This document shows, piece by piece, positions 7,792 through 15,025 of a stretch of 64,000 nt of DNA. The stretch covers positions 1-64,000 of the forward strand of contig NZ_VKCZ01000003.1 of NCBI RefSeq assembly GCF_009299835.1, written 5' to 3'. Positions within the stretch are counted from its first letter, which is position 1, and every line of letters starts with the position of its first letter. The position numbers and the translations under genes are program-made. The notes beneath the pieces are model-generated. The model searched no databases. It worked only from the letters and a program-made list of their open reading frames with translations, and was not told the origin of the DNA. This DNA comes from Microlunatus speluncae (GTDB lineage Bacteria; Actinomycetota; Actinomycetes; Propionibacteriales; Propionibacteriaceae).

Positions 7792-9561
7792 TTAATCGTC
7801 GACGGAGTACAAGGGTGGCACGTCGGCTGAGGGAGACGTTCGTCGTCGCTGCCTCTTCTGTGGAAACTTCGGCCCGGGTCCGTATCTGACGGCCACGCCC
7901 CGCGTCTGCTCGGAAACGCGAACGAGGATCTCACGGCCGACAAGGTCTCGCAGTGTGTCGCGGGCTTGGTAGACATCGACATCGAAGATCCGCTGCAGGG
8001 TTGAATTGTTGATCGTTCCGTAGTCCCGTATGTGGTCGATGACCTTGCGGTCGGTCTCTGAGGCGGTACGGCGGCTGTAGGCGACGGCGGGCCCAAGGGC
8101 CGACAGCGCCGGGCCGGTGAACTTGTAGTTCGGGTGTCGCCGATTCACGGTCCCGGCGGAGGGCTCAATGATCTTCGCGTCCCCGTGTGCTAGGCGTCTG
8201 AGAACGCCCTCCGCTTCAGTGTCACCCCGCTGGATGACCGGTGCGACATCGCGCGCGGTGACGCTCCTCTTCTGGCAGAGCGCCAAGGTGATGAGCAGCG
8301 CGTCGGTGTCGGACTGTTCAGCCTCGGGGAGGTCGGCGACGAAGCGAGCGAGCCGGACGTTCGGTGGACCGCCGCGAAAGTCGATCCCGGTTTCAATGGT
8401 TTGTCCCTCGTCGACGTGGACGCGGGGAACCGTCCGACCGCTCCGAACCATCTCGCGATACATCCGATCGACTCCCTGCCCGAGTTCCTCGGCCAAGCCG
8501 AGCACCCGCATCGATGCGGCGAGCAGCGGGAACCTGGGCCTGGACCCATGGGTGAGGATGTTCTGCGGCGTGATGCCGCTGACCAACGGACCGGGGGACA
8601 GCACAGTGAGAGCCTCGGGGGAGTGCTCGATCTGGATCGGACGACGTTCTCGCAGGTCTCCATGGATGAGGGCGTTCGCCAGCGCTTCCCGGACTGCAGC
8701 CGACGGATAGTCCTCGATCGCGATCTGCTGGCCGTTCGAGGTGTTGACCGGGGTGGATCCGATGCGAGCTGTGATGACCGCCATGGCCTCCGTGAACGCC
8801 ACGAGCATCGGTGCTTGCCAGCGGCGCACCTGGTCAGCTTCTCCCGAGGAAGTCTGTCGATGCTGGTACACGATGAGGTCATGGGTGGTTGGGCCTGACG
8901 CCTCGCAGAGCAGGTAGTCAGCTGCCCTCGTCAACGCCTGATCCGATGCCAGCAAACCCAACTCCCGAAGCAGCTCGTGCTCGGCCAGTCGGGCGAGCCT
9001 CTCCTTGGTGCCGTCCGAGCTGCTTCGCAGGAAGGTGCGGAGTAGCTGAAATGCTTGTGGATCCACGGCGTCGATGGATCGAAGGCTCGACTGTGCGCTC
9101 CAGTCCACGCCACTACGGTCGTCACTGAGTCTGGCAACGTCCGCCGGACGCATCGGACGGCACTGATCGTTCCAGCGGCGCAGGAACAGGCCACGTCCGG
9201 TTGAGTAGACATCCAGCCCCTCCGGCACCTCGATCTCGAGCAGCCTCGACCCGCCCCAATGGATCTCCCGGACGATCACCGTCAGATGTGGCTCTGTGAG
9301 TTCGTAGATCTTCGAGCGCAACACGTGGGCGTCGAGCTCTGTTCCAGCAAACACGCCCTCGCCGGTGCCACCATTACGAACCCCGAGGACGATGCTGCCG
9401 CCCGAGGCGTTGGCGAAACAGACCGCTGCTTCGGCAAGGTCCTGGTAGGTCTCCTTGGGTGTCGACTTCTCGGTCTTGAAGTCCAGGAACTGAGTCTCGG
9501 CCTTTCCTGCCGATGTCTCCAGTCTCTCGATCGAGCGGAGGACGGATCGAACGTCGGCCAC
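7792..9561 (-). CDS. Schlafen AlbA_2 domain regulator with GHKL-type ATP-binding domain
   Basis: A 589-residue protein. The N-terminal AlbA_2 (Schlafen-type) domain spans about residues 10-130, with ETQFLDFKTE, ANASGGSIVLGVRNGG and FLRRWNDQCRPM. A HATPase_c_4-like region follows (YPSAAVREALANALIHGDL, then LGLAEELGQGVDRMYREM). The C-terminus holds two winged-helix-like segments (about residues 410-470 and 500-555). Members are usually called ATP-binding or putative transcriptional regulators; some occur in defence loci. I chose the GTG at 9561 because a perfect AGGAGG lies six bases upstream, although the frame is open to 9606. An inverted repeat sits immediately upstream, suggesting self-regulation. 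Base composition is a little lower in GC than its neighbours, so it may have been acquired. Confidence 0.82.
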   Translation of the reverse strand: MADVRSVLRSIERLETSAGKAETQFLDFKTEKSTPKETYQDLAEAAVCFANASGGSIVLGVRNGGTGEGVFAGTELDAHVLRSKIYELTEPHLTVIVREIHWGGSRLLEIEVPEGLDVYSTGRGLFLRRWNDQCRPMRPADVARLSDDRSGVDWSAQSSLRSIDAVDPQAFQLLRTFLRSSSDGTKERLARLAEHELLRELGLLASDQALTRAADYLLCEASGPTTHDLIVYQHRQTSSGEADQVRRWQAPMLVAFTEAMAVITARIGSTPVNTSNGQQIAIEDYPSAAVREALANALIHGDLRERRPIQIEHSPEALTVLSPGPLVSGITPQNILTHGSRPRFPLLAASMRVLGLAEELGQGVDRMYREMVRSGRTVPRVHVDEGQTIETGIDFRGGPPNVRLARFVADLPEAEQSDTDALLITLALCQKRSVTARDVAPVIQRGDTEAEGVLRRLAHGDAKIIEPSAGTVNRRHPNYKFTGPALSALGPAVAYSRRTASETDRKVIDHIRDYGTINNSTLQRIFDVDVYQARDTLRDLVGREILVRVSEQTRGVAVRYGPGPKFPQKRQRRRTSPSADVPPLYSVDD

Positions 9562-9572
9562 TTTGAGCCTCC

Positions 9573-9607
9573 TTTGGGGATTGTTCCAGTTTGTAGGAAT
9601 CCCCAAA
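9573..9607. promoter_or_regulatory. Inverted repeat operator candidate upstream of the AlbA_2 gene
   Basis: Ten-base arms TTTGGGGATT (9573-9582) and AATCCCCAAA (9598-9607) are perfectly complementary with a 15-base spacer. The site lies directly upstream of the ribosome site and start of the AlbA_2 gene, and seven bases from the end of the response regulator gene. Its A/T-containing arms stand out from the GC-rich background. Role as an operator is inferred. Confidence 0.6.
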
Positions 9608-9613
9608 TGCGTG

Positions 9614-10294
9614 TCAAACCTCTGGGCCCTCCGTGGGCACCAGACCGGTGGTGAACGCGATCACGACCGCCTGGGTCCGGTCCCGGGCGCCGAGCTTGCC
9701 GAGCAGGCCGCTGACGTGGGTCCGGATGGTTTCGACGCCGAGCACCAGCCGGTCGGCGATCTCGGCGTTGGTCAGCCCCTGGGCGATCAGGCTGAGCACC
9801 TCGGCCTCCCGCGGGGTCAGGGCCGGGCCGTCGTAGCCGGTCCGCTCCCGCTTGTGCTGGCCGACCAGCTGCCGGATCGACTCCGGGAAGACCAGGCTGT
9901 CGCCGCGAGCGACGGTGCGTACGGCGGAGATCACCTGGTCGGCGTCGGCCCGCTTGAGCAGGAACCCCGACGCGCCGGCCCGCATCGCGTCGAACACGTA
10001 CTCGTCACTGGCGAACGTGGTGATCACCAGCACCCGCGGCGGTGCGGGCAGTCCGAGCACCAGTTCGGTGGCCCGGATCCCGTCGACGTTCGGCATCCGG
10101 ACGTCCATGCAGACCACGTCGGGTCGCTTGGCCCGGACCACCGACACCGCCTCGGCGCCGTCGCCGGCCTCGCCGATCACCCGTAGCTGCGGGTCGGATT
10201 CGATGATCGTCTGCAGTCCCTGCCGGACGATCGGCTCGTCGTCGACCAGCACCACGGTGATCGTGCCGGCCTGTTCAGTGGTTCCGGACGTCAT
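9614..10294 (-). CDS. NarL/LuxR family response regulator
   Basis: A 226-residue DNA-binding response regulator. The receiver domain covers about residues 12-130, with acidic pocket VLVDDEP, phospho-acceptor Asp in VVCMDVRMP, and the conserved Thr and Lys in VITTF and FLLKRAD. A LuxR-type helix-turn-helix follows (TPREAEVLSLIAQGLTNAEIADRLVLGVETIRTHV). It is coupled to the upstream histidine kinase gene by a four-base ATGA overlap. The pair should form one two-component system of the DesK/NarL type. No target genes can be assigned from position. Confidence 0.95.
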   Translation of the reverse strand: MTSGTTEQAGTITVVLVDDEPIVRQGLQTIIESDPQLRVIGEAGDGAEAVSVVRAKRPDVVCMDVRMPNVDGIRATELVLGLPAPPRVLVITTFASDEYVFDAMRAGASGFLLKRADADQVISAVRTVARGDSLVFPESIRQLVGQHKRERTGYDGPALTPREAEVLSLIAQGLTNAEIADRLVLGVETIRTHVSGLLGKLGARDRTQAVVIAFTTGLVPTEGPEV

Positions 10295-11505
10295 GCCCCA
10301 CTCCCGTCGCGTGCCGATGATCGCGCCGGCAGCCGTACGCGCAGCACCCAGTCATTGTCCCCGTCGGCACCGGCCTCGACCTCCGCCGACACGGTCCCGC
10401 CGAACAATGCTGCCCGCTCCCGCATGCCGGTCAGCCCCCGGCCGCCGATGTCGGAACGCCGCCGTCGCCGGTACGGATTGCTGATCATGATCGTCACCTC
10501 GTCGGCAGTCGCCGACAACTCGAGCCGGGTCCGGTCACCGTGGCCGTGCCGGCGCGCGTTGGTCAGGCCTTCCGAGACGATCCGGTACGCGGTCGTGGAG
10601 AGCAACGGCGGCAACCCGGGAGCGACGGCGACGTCGGCCGCCAACTCGACCCCGAGCTCGCGATGCGCGGTGATCAACGACTCGACCGCGTCCAGGCCGG
10701 GCTCGGGAGCCCGCGGCGCGGCCCGGTCGCGGAGCACGGCCAGCATCCGATCAAGATCATCGGCGGCGCTCCGGGAGGTGGTCTCGATCACCTCCAGCGA
10801 CCGGGCCGCCTTGTCCGGTTGGGATTCCAGCACCCGTCGGCCGGCGCTGGCCTGCAGCGAGATGATGCTCAACGCGTGCCCGATCCCGTCGTGCAGGTCG
10901 CGGGCCAGCCGGCGATGCTCGGTCTCGGTCAGCAGCCGCTGCTCGGCCAACTGCAGCCGGTCGCGCCAGGTCGGGCCGAGGAAGATCGGCACCAGCCGGC
11001 GCAGCAGCAGCCCGACCAGCCAGCCGATCACCACCGAAGCGGCCAGGCAGGCGGTCGCGACCAGCACGGCCAGCACCACCCAGGCCGGCTTGGTCTGCAC
11101 GCCGTCCGAGGTCATCGCGCTGCCGCCGTTCGCCACCCAGCCGGCCAGGGCGGTCGGCGCCCCGACGGTCATCAGCCCGATCCCGCCGCCGACGAAGATG
11201 TGCACCAGCACCCAGGCCGCGGCCCGCCACCGGTGCTCCCAGGTCGGCCGCTCGGGCGTGATCAACTCGCGGTCGACGCCGAGCAGGGTGCGACAGGCCG
11301 CCACCTCGACCTCGCGCAGCCCGGGCAGCAGCCCGACCGCCAGCATCGGCAGCACGACGATGATCACCACCGCCGGCAGCGGGATCGTGGTCAGGGTGAC
11401 CAGCAGCTGCCCGACGCCGACCTGGAGCAACACGAACGCGACGAAGATCGCGGCCCCGAGCATGAGGTACGCGACGTTCAGCACGATCCGCCGGACAAGA
11501 CGCAT
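10291..11505 (-). CDS. Two-component sensor histidine kinase (HisKA_3 type)
   Basis: A 404-residue membrane histidine kinase. Four or five hydrophobic spans fill about the first 170 residues, separated by a cytoplasmic segment with RELITPERPTWEHRW. The HisKA_3 phospho-acceptor His lies in LARDLHDGIGHALS, and the HATPase domain ends with GGRGLTGMRERAALFGG. The sensing part is membrane-embedded, as in kinases that detect membrane state or lipophilic antibiotics. The stop overlaps the response regulator start by four bases. Confidence 0.93.
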   Translation of the reverse strand: MRLVRRIVLNVAYLMLGAAIFVAFVLLQVGVGQLLVTLTTIPLPAVVIIVVLPMLAVGLLPGLREVEVAACRTLLGVDRELITPERPTWEHRWRAAAWVLVHIFVGGGIGLMTVGAPTALAGWVANGGSAMTSDGVQTKPAWVVLAVLVATACLAASVVIGWLVGLLLRRLVPIFLGPTWRDRLQLAEQRLLTETEHRRLARDLHDGIGHALSIISLQASAGRRVLESQPDKAARSLEVIETTSRSAADDLDRMLAVLRDRAAPRAPEPGLDAVESLITAHRELGVELAADVAVAPGLPPLLSTTAYRIVSEGLTNARRHGHGDRTRLELSATADEVTIMISNPYRRRRRSDIGGRGLTGMRERAALFGGTVSAEVEAGADGDNDWVLRVRLPARSSARDGSGA

Positions 11506-11576
11506 CCCCCCATCCTGCCGGGACCTCCCCGCCTCCCGGCTCCCCCACGCGGGTGGACCCCCTCCCCCACCCCCGC

Positions 11577-11633
11577 CGACCCGTCACAAATGCACCGGCT
11601 TTTGCGGCGTGTCGGCGCACAAGTGACGGGTCG
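11577..11633. repeat. Extragenic inverted repeat
   Basis: Eleven-base perfect arms CGACCCGTCAC (11577-11587) and GTGACGGGTCG (11623-11633) are separated by 35 bases. The element lies in the divergent gap between the kinase gene and the ohrR-like gene. It looks like a mobile palindromic repeat, not an operator, because of its distance from the promoter region. I saw no second copy in the window. Confidence 0.5.
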
Positions 11634-11658
11634 CCGGGATCGTAGGCCGGGTATTTTG

Positions 11659-11685
11659 ATTGTGCACAACTGAATTGTGTGCAAT
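11659..11685. promoter_or_regulatory. OhrR-type operator candidate
   Basis: Two imperfectly inverted halves, ATTGTGCACA (11659-11668) and TGTGTGCAAT (11676-11685), lie just upstream of the ohrR-like start (11695). The A/T-rich palindrome is similar in layout to known OhrR boxes, which overlap the promoter and are released when the sensing cysteine is oxidised. The right half ends only nine bases before the ATG, consistent with self-repression. Confidence 0.6.
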
Positions 11686-11694
11686 AGTCGAGGC

Positions 11695-12129
11695 ATGCGG
11701 AAGCGACCGGAACTGGACGAGATGCTCTGCTTCGCGCTCTATACGGCCAGTCGCCAGGTCGGCCAGCTGTACCGGGAGCTGCTGGCGCCGTGGAACCTGA
11801 CCTATACCCAATATCTGGTGCTGGTCGCACTCTGGCGGGACGAGCAGTTGACCGTGAGCAGCCTTGGCGGGCAACTCGGGCTGGATTCGGGCACGGTCTC
11901 GCCGCTGCTGAAGCGGATGGCGGCCCGCGGCCTGGTCGAGCGGACCCGGGAGGGCGGCGACGAACGGCTGGTGACCGTACGGCTGACGAAGCGCGGCCGC
12001 GCCCTGCAGGACGAACTCGCCGACCTGCCGCGCTGCCTGGGTGAGCGGCTCCGGCTCGACGCCGCCACCGCGGGCGACTTCACCGCGCGACTGCACGACC
12101 TGAGCCGCGCGATCACCACCACAAACTGA
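11695..12129 (+). CDS. ohrR: Organic hydroperoxide-sensing MarR family regulator (OhrR-like)
   Basis: A 144-residue winged-helix regulator. The N-terminal ELDEMLCFALYTASR contains the peroxide-sensing cysteine in the position typical of OhrR, and LTYTQYLVLVALW and SGTVSPLLKRMAARGLVER are MarR/OhrR signatures of the DNA-binding region. It should repress itself and ohr until the cysteine is oxidised by organic peroxides. The ATG at 11695 starts the conserved part; an upstream TTG/GTG-type extension to 11677 would run into the operator. The ohr gene follows 71 bases downstream. Confidence 0.9.
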   Translation: MRKRPELDEMLCFALYTASRQVGQLYRELLAPWNLTYTQYLVLVALWRDEQLTVSSLGGQLGLDSGTVSPLLKRMAARGLVERTREGGDERLVTVRLTKRGRALQDELADLPRCLGERLRLDAATAGDFTARLHDLSRAITTTN

Positions 12130-12200
12130 CTGTGACGGATCGACCCCGTGCGGCCGATCGCGCGGGAACACTGCTGGATCACCGACGAAAGGAAACCCTG

Positions 12201-12623
12201 ATGGACGTCGTCTACACCGCCGAGGCCCTCTCCACCGGAAGTGGCCGGGACGGCCATGTCCGGACCACAGACGGTCGGGTCGATCTCGACCTCGCCATCC
12301 CGAAGGAGATGGGCGGCTCCGGCGACGGCGCCAACCCGGAGCAACTCTTCGCCGCCGGCTACGCCGCCTGCTTCCACTCCGCGCTGCAGGCCGTGGCCCG
12401 TTCGCGCAAGCTCACCGTGGCCGACTCCAGCGTCGGCGGACGGGTCGGCATCGGCCCGAACGACCAGGGCGGCTTCCAACTCGAGGTGCTCCTCGAGGTC
12501 GCCCTCCCCGGCCTGTCCCGGGACGACGCCCAGGAGCTGGCCGACGCGGCCCACCAGGTGTGCCCGTACTCCAACGCCACCCGCGGCAACATCGACGTGA
12601 CGATCAACGTCGTCGACGAGTAG
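12201..12623 (+). CDS. ohr: Organic hydroperoxide resistance protein Ohr
   Basis: A 140-residue thiol peroxidase of the Ohr/OsmC family that reduces organic hydroperoxides to alcohols with lipoyl or similar dithiols. The peroxidatic Cys is in YAACFHSAL and the resolving Cys is in VCPYSNATRGN. The catalytic Arg/Glu environment is represented by NPEQLFAAGYAA. Length is normal. The ATG at 12201 follows a GAAAGGA ribosome site. The gene is downstream of ohrR in the same orientation, the standard module. Confidence 0.95.
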   Translation: MDVVYTAEALSTGSGRDGHVRTTDGRVDLDLAIPKEMGGSGDGANPEQLFAAGYAACFHSALQAVARSRKLTVADSSVGGRVGIGPNDQGGFQLEVLLEVALPGLSRDDAQELADAAHQVCPYSNATRGNIDVTINVVDE

Positions 12624-12717
12624 ACAATTCGGGTTGCCTCGTCGAGTGGGACGAATCCCGGCTCGGAATCGAGCCCGCGGACGGGAACGTCCCACTCGGC
12701 GCCCTGGTCACATCCGA

Positions 12718-13338
12718 TCAGGGTCGGGATGACGGCTCGGCCGGGGCAGTGCCGTTGGCGTCCTCGTCGACCTGGTGGATCGTGATCAACTCGTCGCGGT
12801 ATCGGTGATCAGCAGCCGGGTGCTCATCCGGCACCTGGGCGCCGTGGTGCCACCACTGCATCAGCCCGTGGCCCAATTGCTGGCCGGATTTGGTGTGCAC
12901 GCAGTGGGCGTAGTCCGGGACCTCGACCAATGCTTGGCCCAGTTCGACCATGGTGGCCGTCCAGTCCGCGTGCTCGGAGGAGGTGCGGTCCTTCTGCGCG
13001 GTGGCCAGCAGGCGCACCGCGTGGCAGGCCATCATCCAGTCCCCGCCCGGCGTTGCGTCGAAGTTGCGATGCAGGGTCTCGATCAACAGCGGGCCGAGCG
13101 GCAGGCCCATCCCGATGTCCTCGACGGCGATGATCCGCAGCCGACGCCACAGGTGCTGGGCCACGTCGGGCGAGGTGCGATAAAGCTCGTACGCGGCGAG
13201 CACGGCGTTGTCGACGTTGCTGCGCCGGATCTCCTTCTGCAGCACGGAAACCAGGTCGTCGACGGCGATGCCGTGTGGGGAGACGAGCTGCGAGTACGGA
13301 TCTTGGGTGTAGTGCGGGGGTCCGTAGCGTCGAGCCAC
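12718..13338 (-). CDS. Stand-alone MgsA/RarA C-terminal domain protein
   Basis: A 206-residue protein resembling only the C-terminal oligomerisation domain of the MgsA/RarA (replication-associated recombination) AAA+ ATPases: EIRRSNVDNAVLAAYELYR, LRIIAVEDIGMGLP and a final HHGAQVPDEHPAADHRYRDEL. The Walker motifs of the AAA core are absent, and the length excludes a hidden core. I set the start at the GTG at 13338, eight bases after an AAGGAG site; the GTG at 13347 would abut that site. Similar short actinobacterial proteins exist and their role is unknown. It could modulate a full-length RarA, which is speculative. Confidence 0.65.
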   Translation of the reverse strand: MARRYGPPHYTQDPYSQLVSPHGIAVDDLVSVLQKEIRRSNVDNAVLAAYELYRTSPDVAQHLWRRLRIIAVEDIGMGLPLGPLLIETLHRNFDATPGGDWMMACHAVRLLATAQKDRTSSEHADWTATMVELGQALVEVPDYAHCVHTKSGQQLGHGLMQWWHHGAQVPDEHPAADHRYRDELITIHQVDEDANGTAPAEPSSRP

Positions 13339-13459
13339 GATGACCACTCCTTCCGGTTCGGTTTGAGCGACACGTCCGAAGCTCGGAAGGGGTCAATGGC
13401 GATCACGACGTTACGTCGAAGGCGTGGCCCCGTCAACCGTGTCGTGTCAGGATGCGTCT

Positions 13460-13972
13460 GTGCCCGCTGCTGATCACTCGCCGGATGTCCTGCCGGTCAA
13501 CGCATCGGTGCGGCTGCGGCGATTCGATCCCGATCATGCTGACTCGGCCCTGCTGGCGGAACTGCTGCAGTGGTATCGCGATCTTGACACCGTGCGGTTG
13601 CTCGAAGGCCCCGGCGCCGAGGCGTACGACAGCGAACGGCTGCTGCGGATGTTTCGGCATCTTCGTGATCACGGCGAGCTGTATCTGATCGAACGGCAGG
13701 ACGACCGGGCCGGCTGGCAGCCGATCGGCGACGTAACCCTGCAGCCCACCGCGATCCCGATCATGCTCTGCCGCGCCGCCCGCAACCAGGGCATCGGCCG
13801 CGCCGTGATCACGACCATGATCACCCGGGCCCGCGACCTGGGCTGGCCCGCCGTGCGGGTGAGCGACATCTACCGGGACAACGAACCCTCCCGGCGACTC
13901 TTCGAATCACTGGGCTTCGTGCCGGGTGAGGAGACCGAGCTCGGCCGCCGCTACACCCTCCGGCTGCGCTGA
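13460..13972 (+). CDS. GNAT family N-acetyltransferase
   Basis: A 170-residue acetyltransferase of the GNAT fold. The acetyl-CoA loop is CRAARNQGIGRAVITTMI, matching the R/QxxGxG/A signature, and the last conserved element is NEPSRRLFESLGF. The N-terminal part starts VRLRRFDPDHA. The substrate is unknown. I chose the GTG at 13460 (VPAADHS) with a CAGGA site eight bases upstream; an in-frame GTG at 13424 gives a poorer N-terminus. The gene is followed by a 450-base repeat-rich gap. Confidence 0.85.
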   Translation: MPAADHSPDVLPVNASVRLRRFDPDHADSALLAELLQWYRDLDTVRLLEGPGAEAYDSERLLRMFRHLRDHGELYLIERQDDRAGWQPIGDVTLQPTAIPIMLCRAARNQGIGRAVITTMITRARDLGWPAVRVSDIYRDNEPSRRLFESLGFVPGEETELGRRYTLRLR

Positions 13973-14424
13973 CCCGATCACCCACATGCCGGCCCCCGAC
14001 CCGGGCCGGCGGTCCGTGTTCGTTCCCTGAGCCCGTCGAAGGGCAAGCCCGGTCTGCGAAAGTCGCCACAGGTAGAGAAATGGTCCGGTGGGCGGCTGGT
14101 TGGGCGTGCGGAAGTCGCCACAGGTAGAGAAGCGATCAGTCCCGGCGACGCGGTGGCTAGCTCCCGACGGGCCTTGGGTGCCGCGTCGGACGTGCACAGT
14201 GTGCGAGTGGACGCTTTCGCCGCAGGGTTGGCCTTGCGGCCTGGCCAACGCGTCCACTCGATGAGCGAGCCGTGCCGAACGGTCCAGGGCCGACAGCGGC
14301 GGCCGGCAGCGGAGGCTTGAGCCCAGCTCAGCCGCCCGTCCTCGGCGCATCTTTCGTAGTTTCAAGAGCTCCGCCGGGATTCCCCGGATCCAAGCTCAGG
14401 GAACGAACTCCCAACCGACCAAGA
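13973..14424. other. Non-coding repeat-rich gap
   Basis: No credible gene is seen in these 452 bases. A REP-like left arm occurs at 14021-14052 and the matching right arm at 14391-14408, about 340 bases apart. Between them lie a 25-base direct repeat (14055-14079 and 14107-14131, one mismatch) and a stem-loop with perfect arms at 14204-14214 and 14250-14260, inside which GTTGGCC (14227-14233) pairs with GGCCAAC (14243-14249). It looks like a REP element split by other repeat material. Confidence 0.7.
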
Positions 14425-15015
14425 TCAGGATGACGCGGGAAAGGATTCGGCCAGCCGTTGCAGTCGATCATGGTAGGCCGACCACCAGGCGGCGTCCTGG
14501 TCGGGCAGGTTGGTGCTGTCGATGCGCATCCCGGAGAGGCCGTCCAGTTGCTCGCGCACGATGTCGGCGTGGCCGGCGTGCCGGGCGGTCTCGGCGATCA
14601 CGTGCACCAGGATCCGGTGCAGGGTGACCTCCCGGGTGTCCGGGCTCCACCATGGCACGCAGCCGCGGGCGTCCAGGTCCAGTTCCGCGATGGTGCCGTC
14701 GGCGTGGGCACAGGCCCGGTCGTAGAAGGAGAGCACCCACTCCCGGCTCTGCTCGGCGGTCGCCCAGAGGTCGGCGTTGGGTTCGGCGTCGTCGGCCAGC
14801 CAGGGCAGCGGCTCCGGCGCCGGCCGATCGAAGACCAGGCCGAAGTAGTCGTATTCCATGCTGGCCACGTGCTTCACCAGGCCGAGCAGGTTGGTGCCGG
14901 TCGGGGTGCCGGGGAGCCGGGATTCACGCTCGCCGAGCCCGTCCAGCTTCCACCGCAGGGCCTCCCGCTGCACCCGCAGATAGCGGTGCAGCGTCTCCTT
15001 CGCTTCGGCATCCAT
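14425..15015 (-). CDS. DinB/DUF664 family protein
   Basis: A 196-residue four-helix-bundle protein of the DinB-like DUF664 group. Features are LHRYLRVQREALRWKLDGL at the start, NLLGLVKHVASMEYDYFG with the first metal-ligand His, and HVIAETARHAGHADIVREQLDG with the remaining His ligands. Family members are metal-binding and include mycothiol- and bacillithiol-dependent transferases, but most are uncharacterised. I start it at the ATG at 15015 (MDAEAKET). It lies 10 bases downstream of the SulP gene on the same strand. Confidence 0.88.
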   Translation of the reverse strand: MDAEAKETLHRYLRVQREALRWKLDGLGERESRLPGTPTGTNLLGLVKHVASMEYDYFGLVFDRPAPEPLPWLADDAEPNADLWATAEQSREWVLSFYDRACAHADGTIAELDLDARGCVPWWSPDTREVTLHRILVHVIAETARHAGHADIVREQLDGLSGMRIDSTNLPDQDAAWWSAYHDRLQRLAESFPASS

Positions 15016-15025
15016 CTGCCGCACC

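Noticed and set aside
9562..9606. ATG at 9606 as start of the AlbA_2 protein
   Set aside because: It would translate the inverted repeat and the AGGAGG ribosome site that serves the GTG at 9561.
13907..14365. A 152-codon minus-strand frame in the repeat-rich gap
   Set aside because: It reads through REP arms, direct repeats and a stem-loop; no ribosome site or family.
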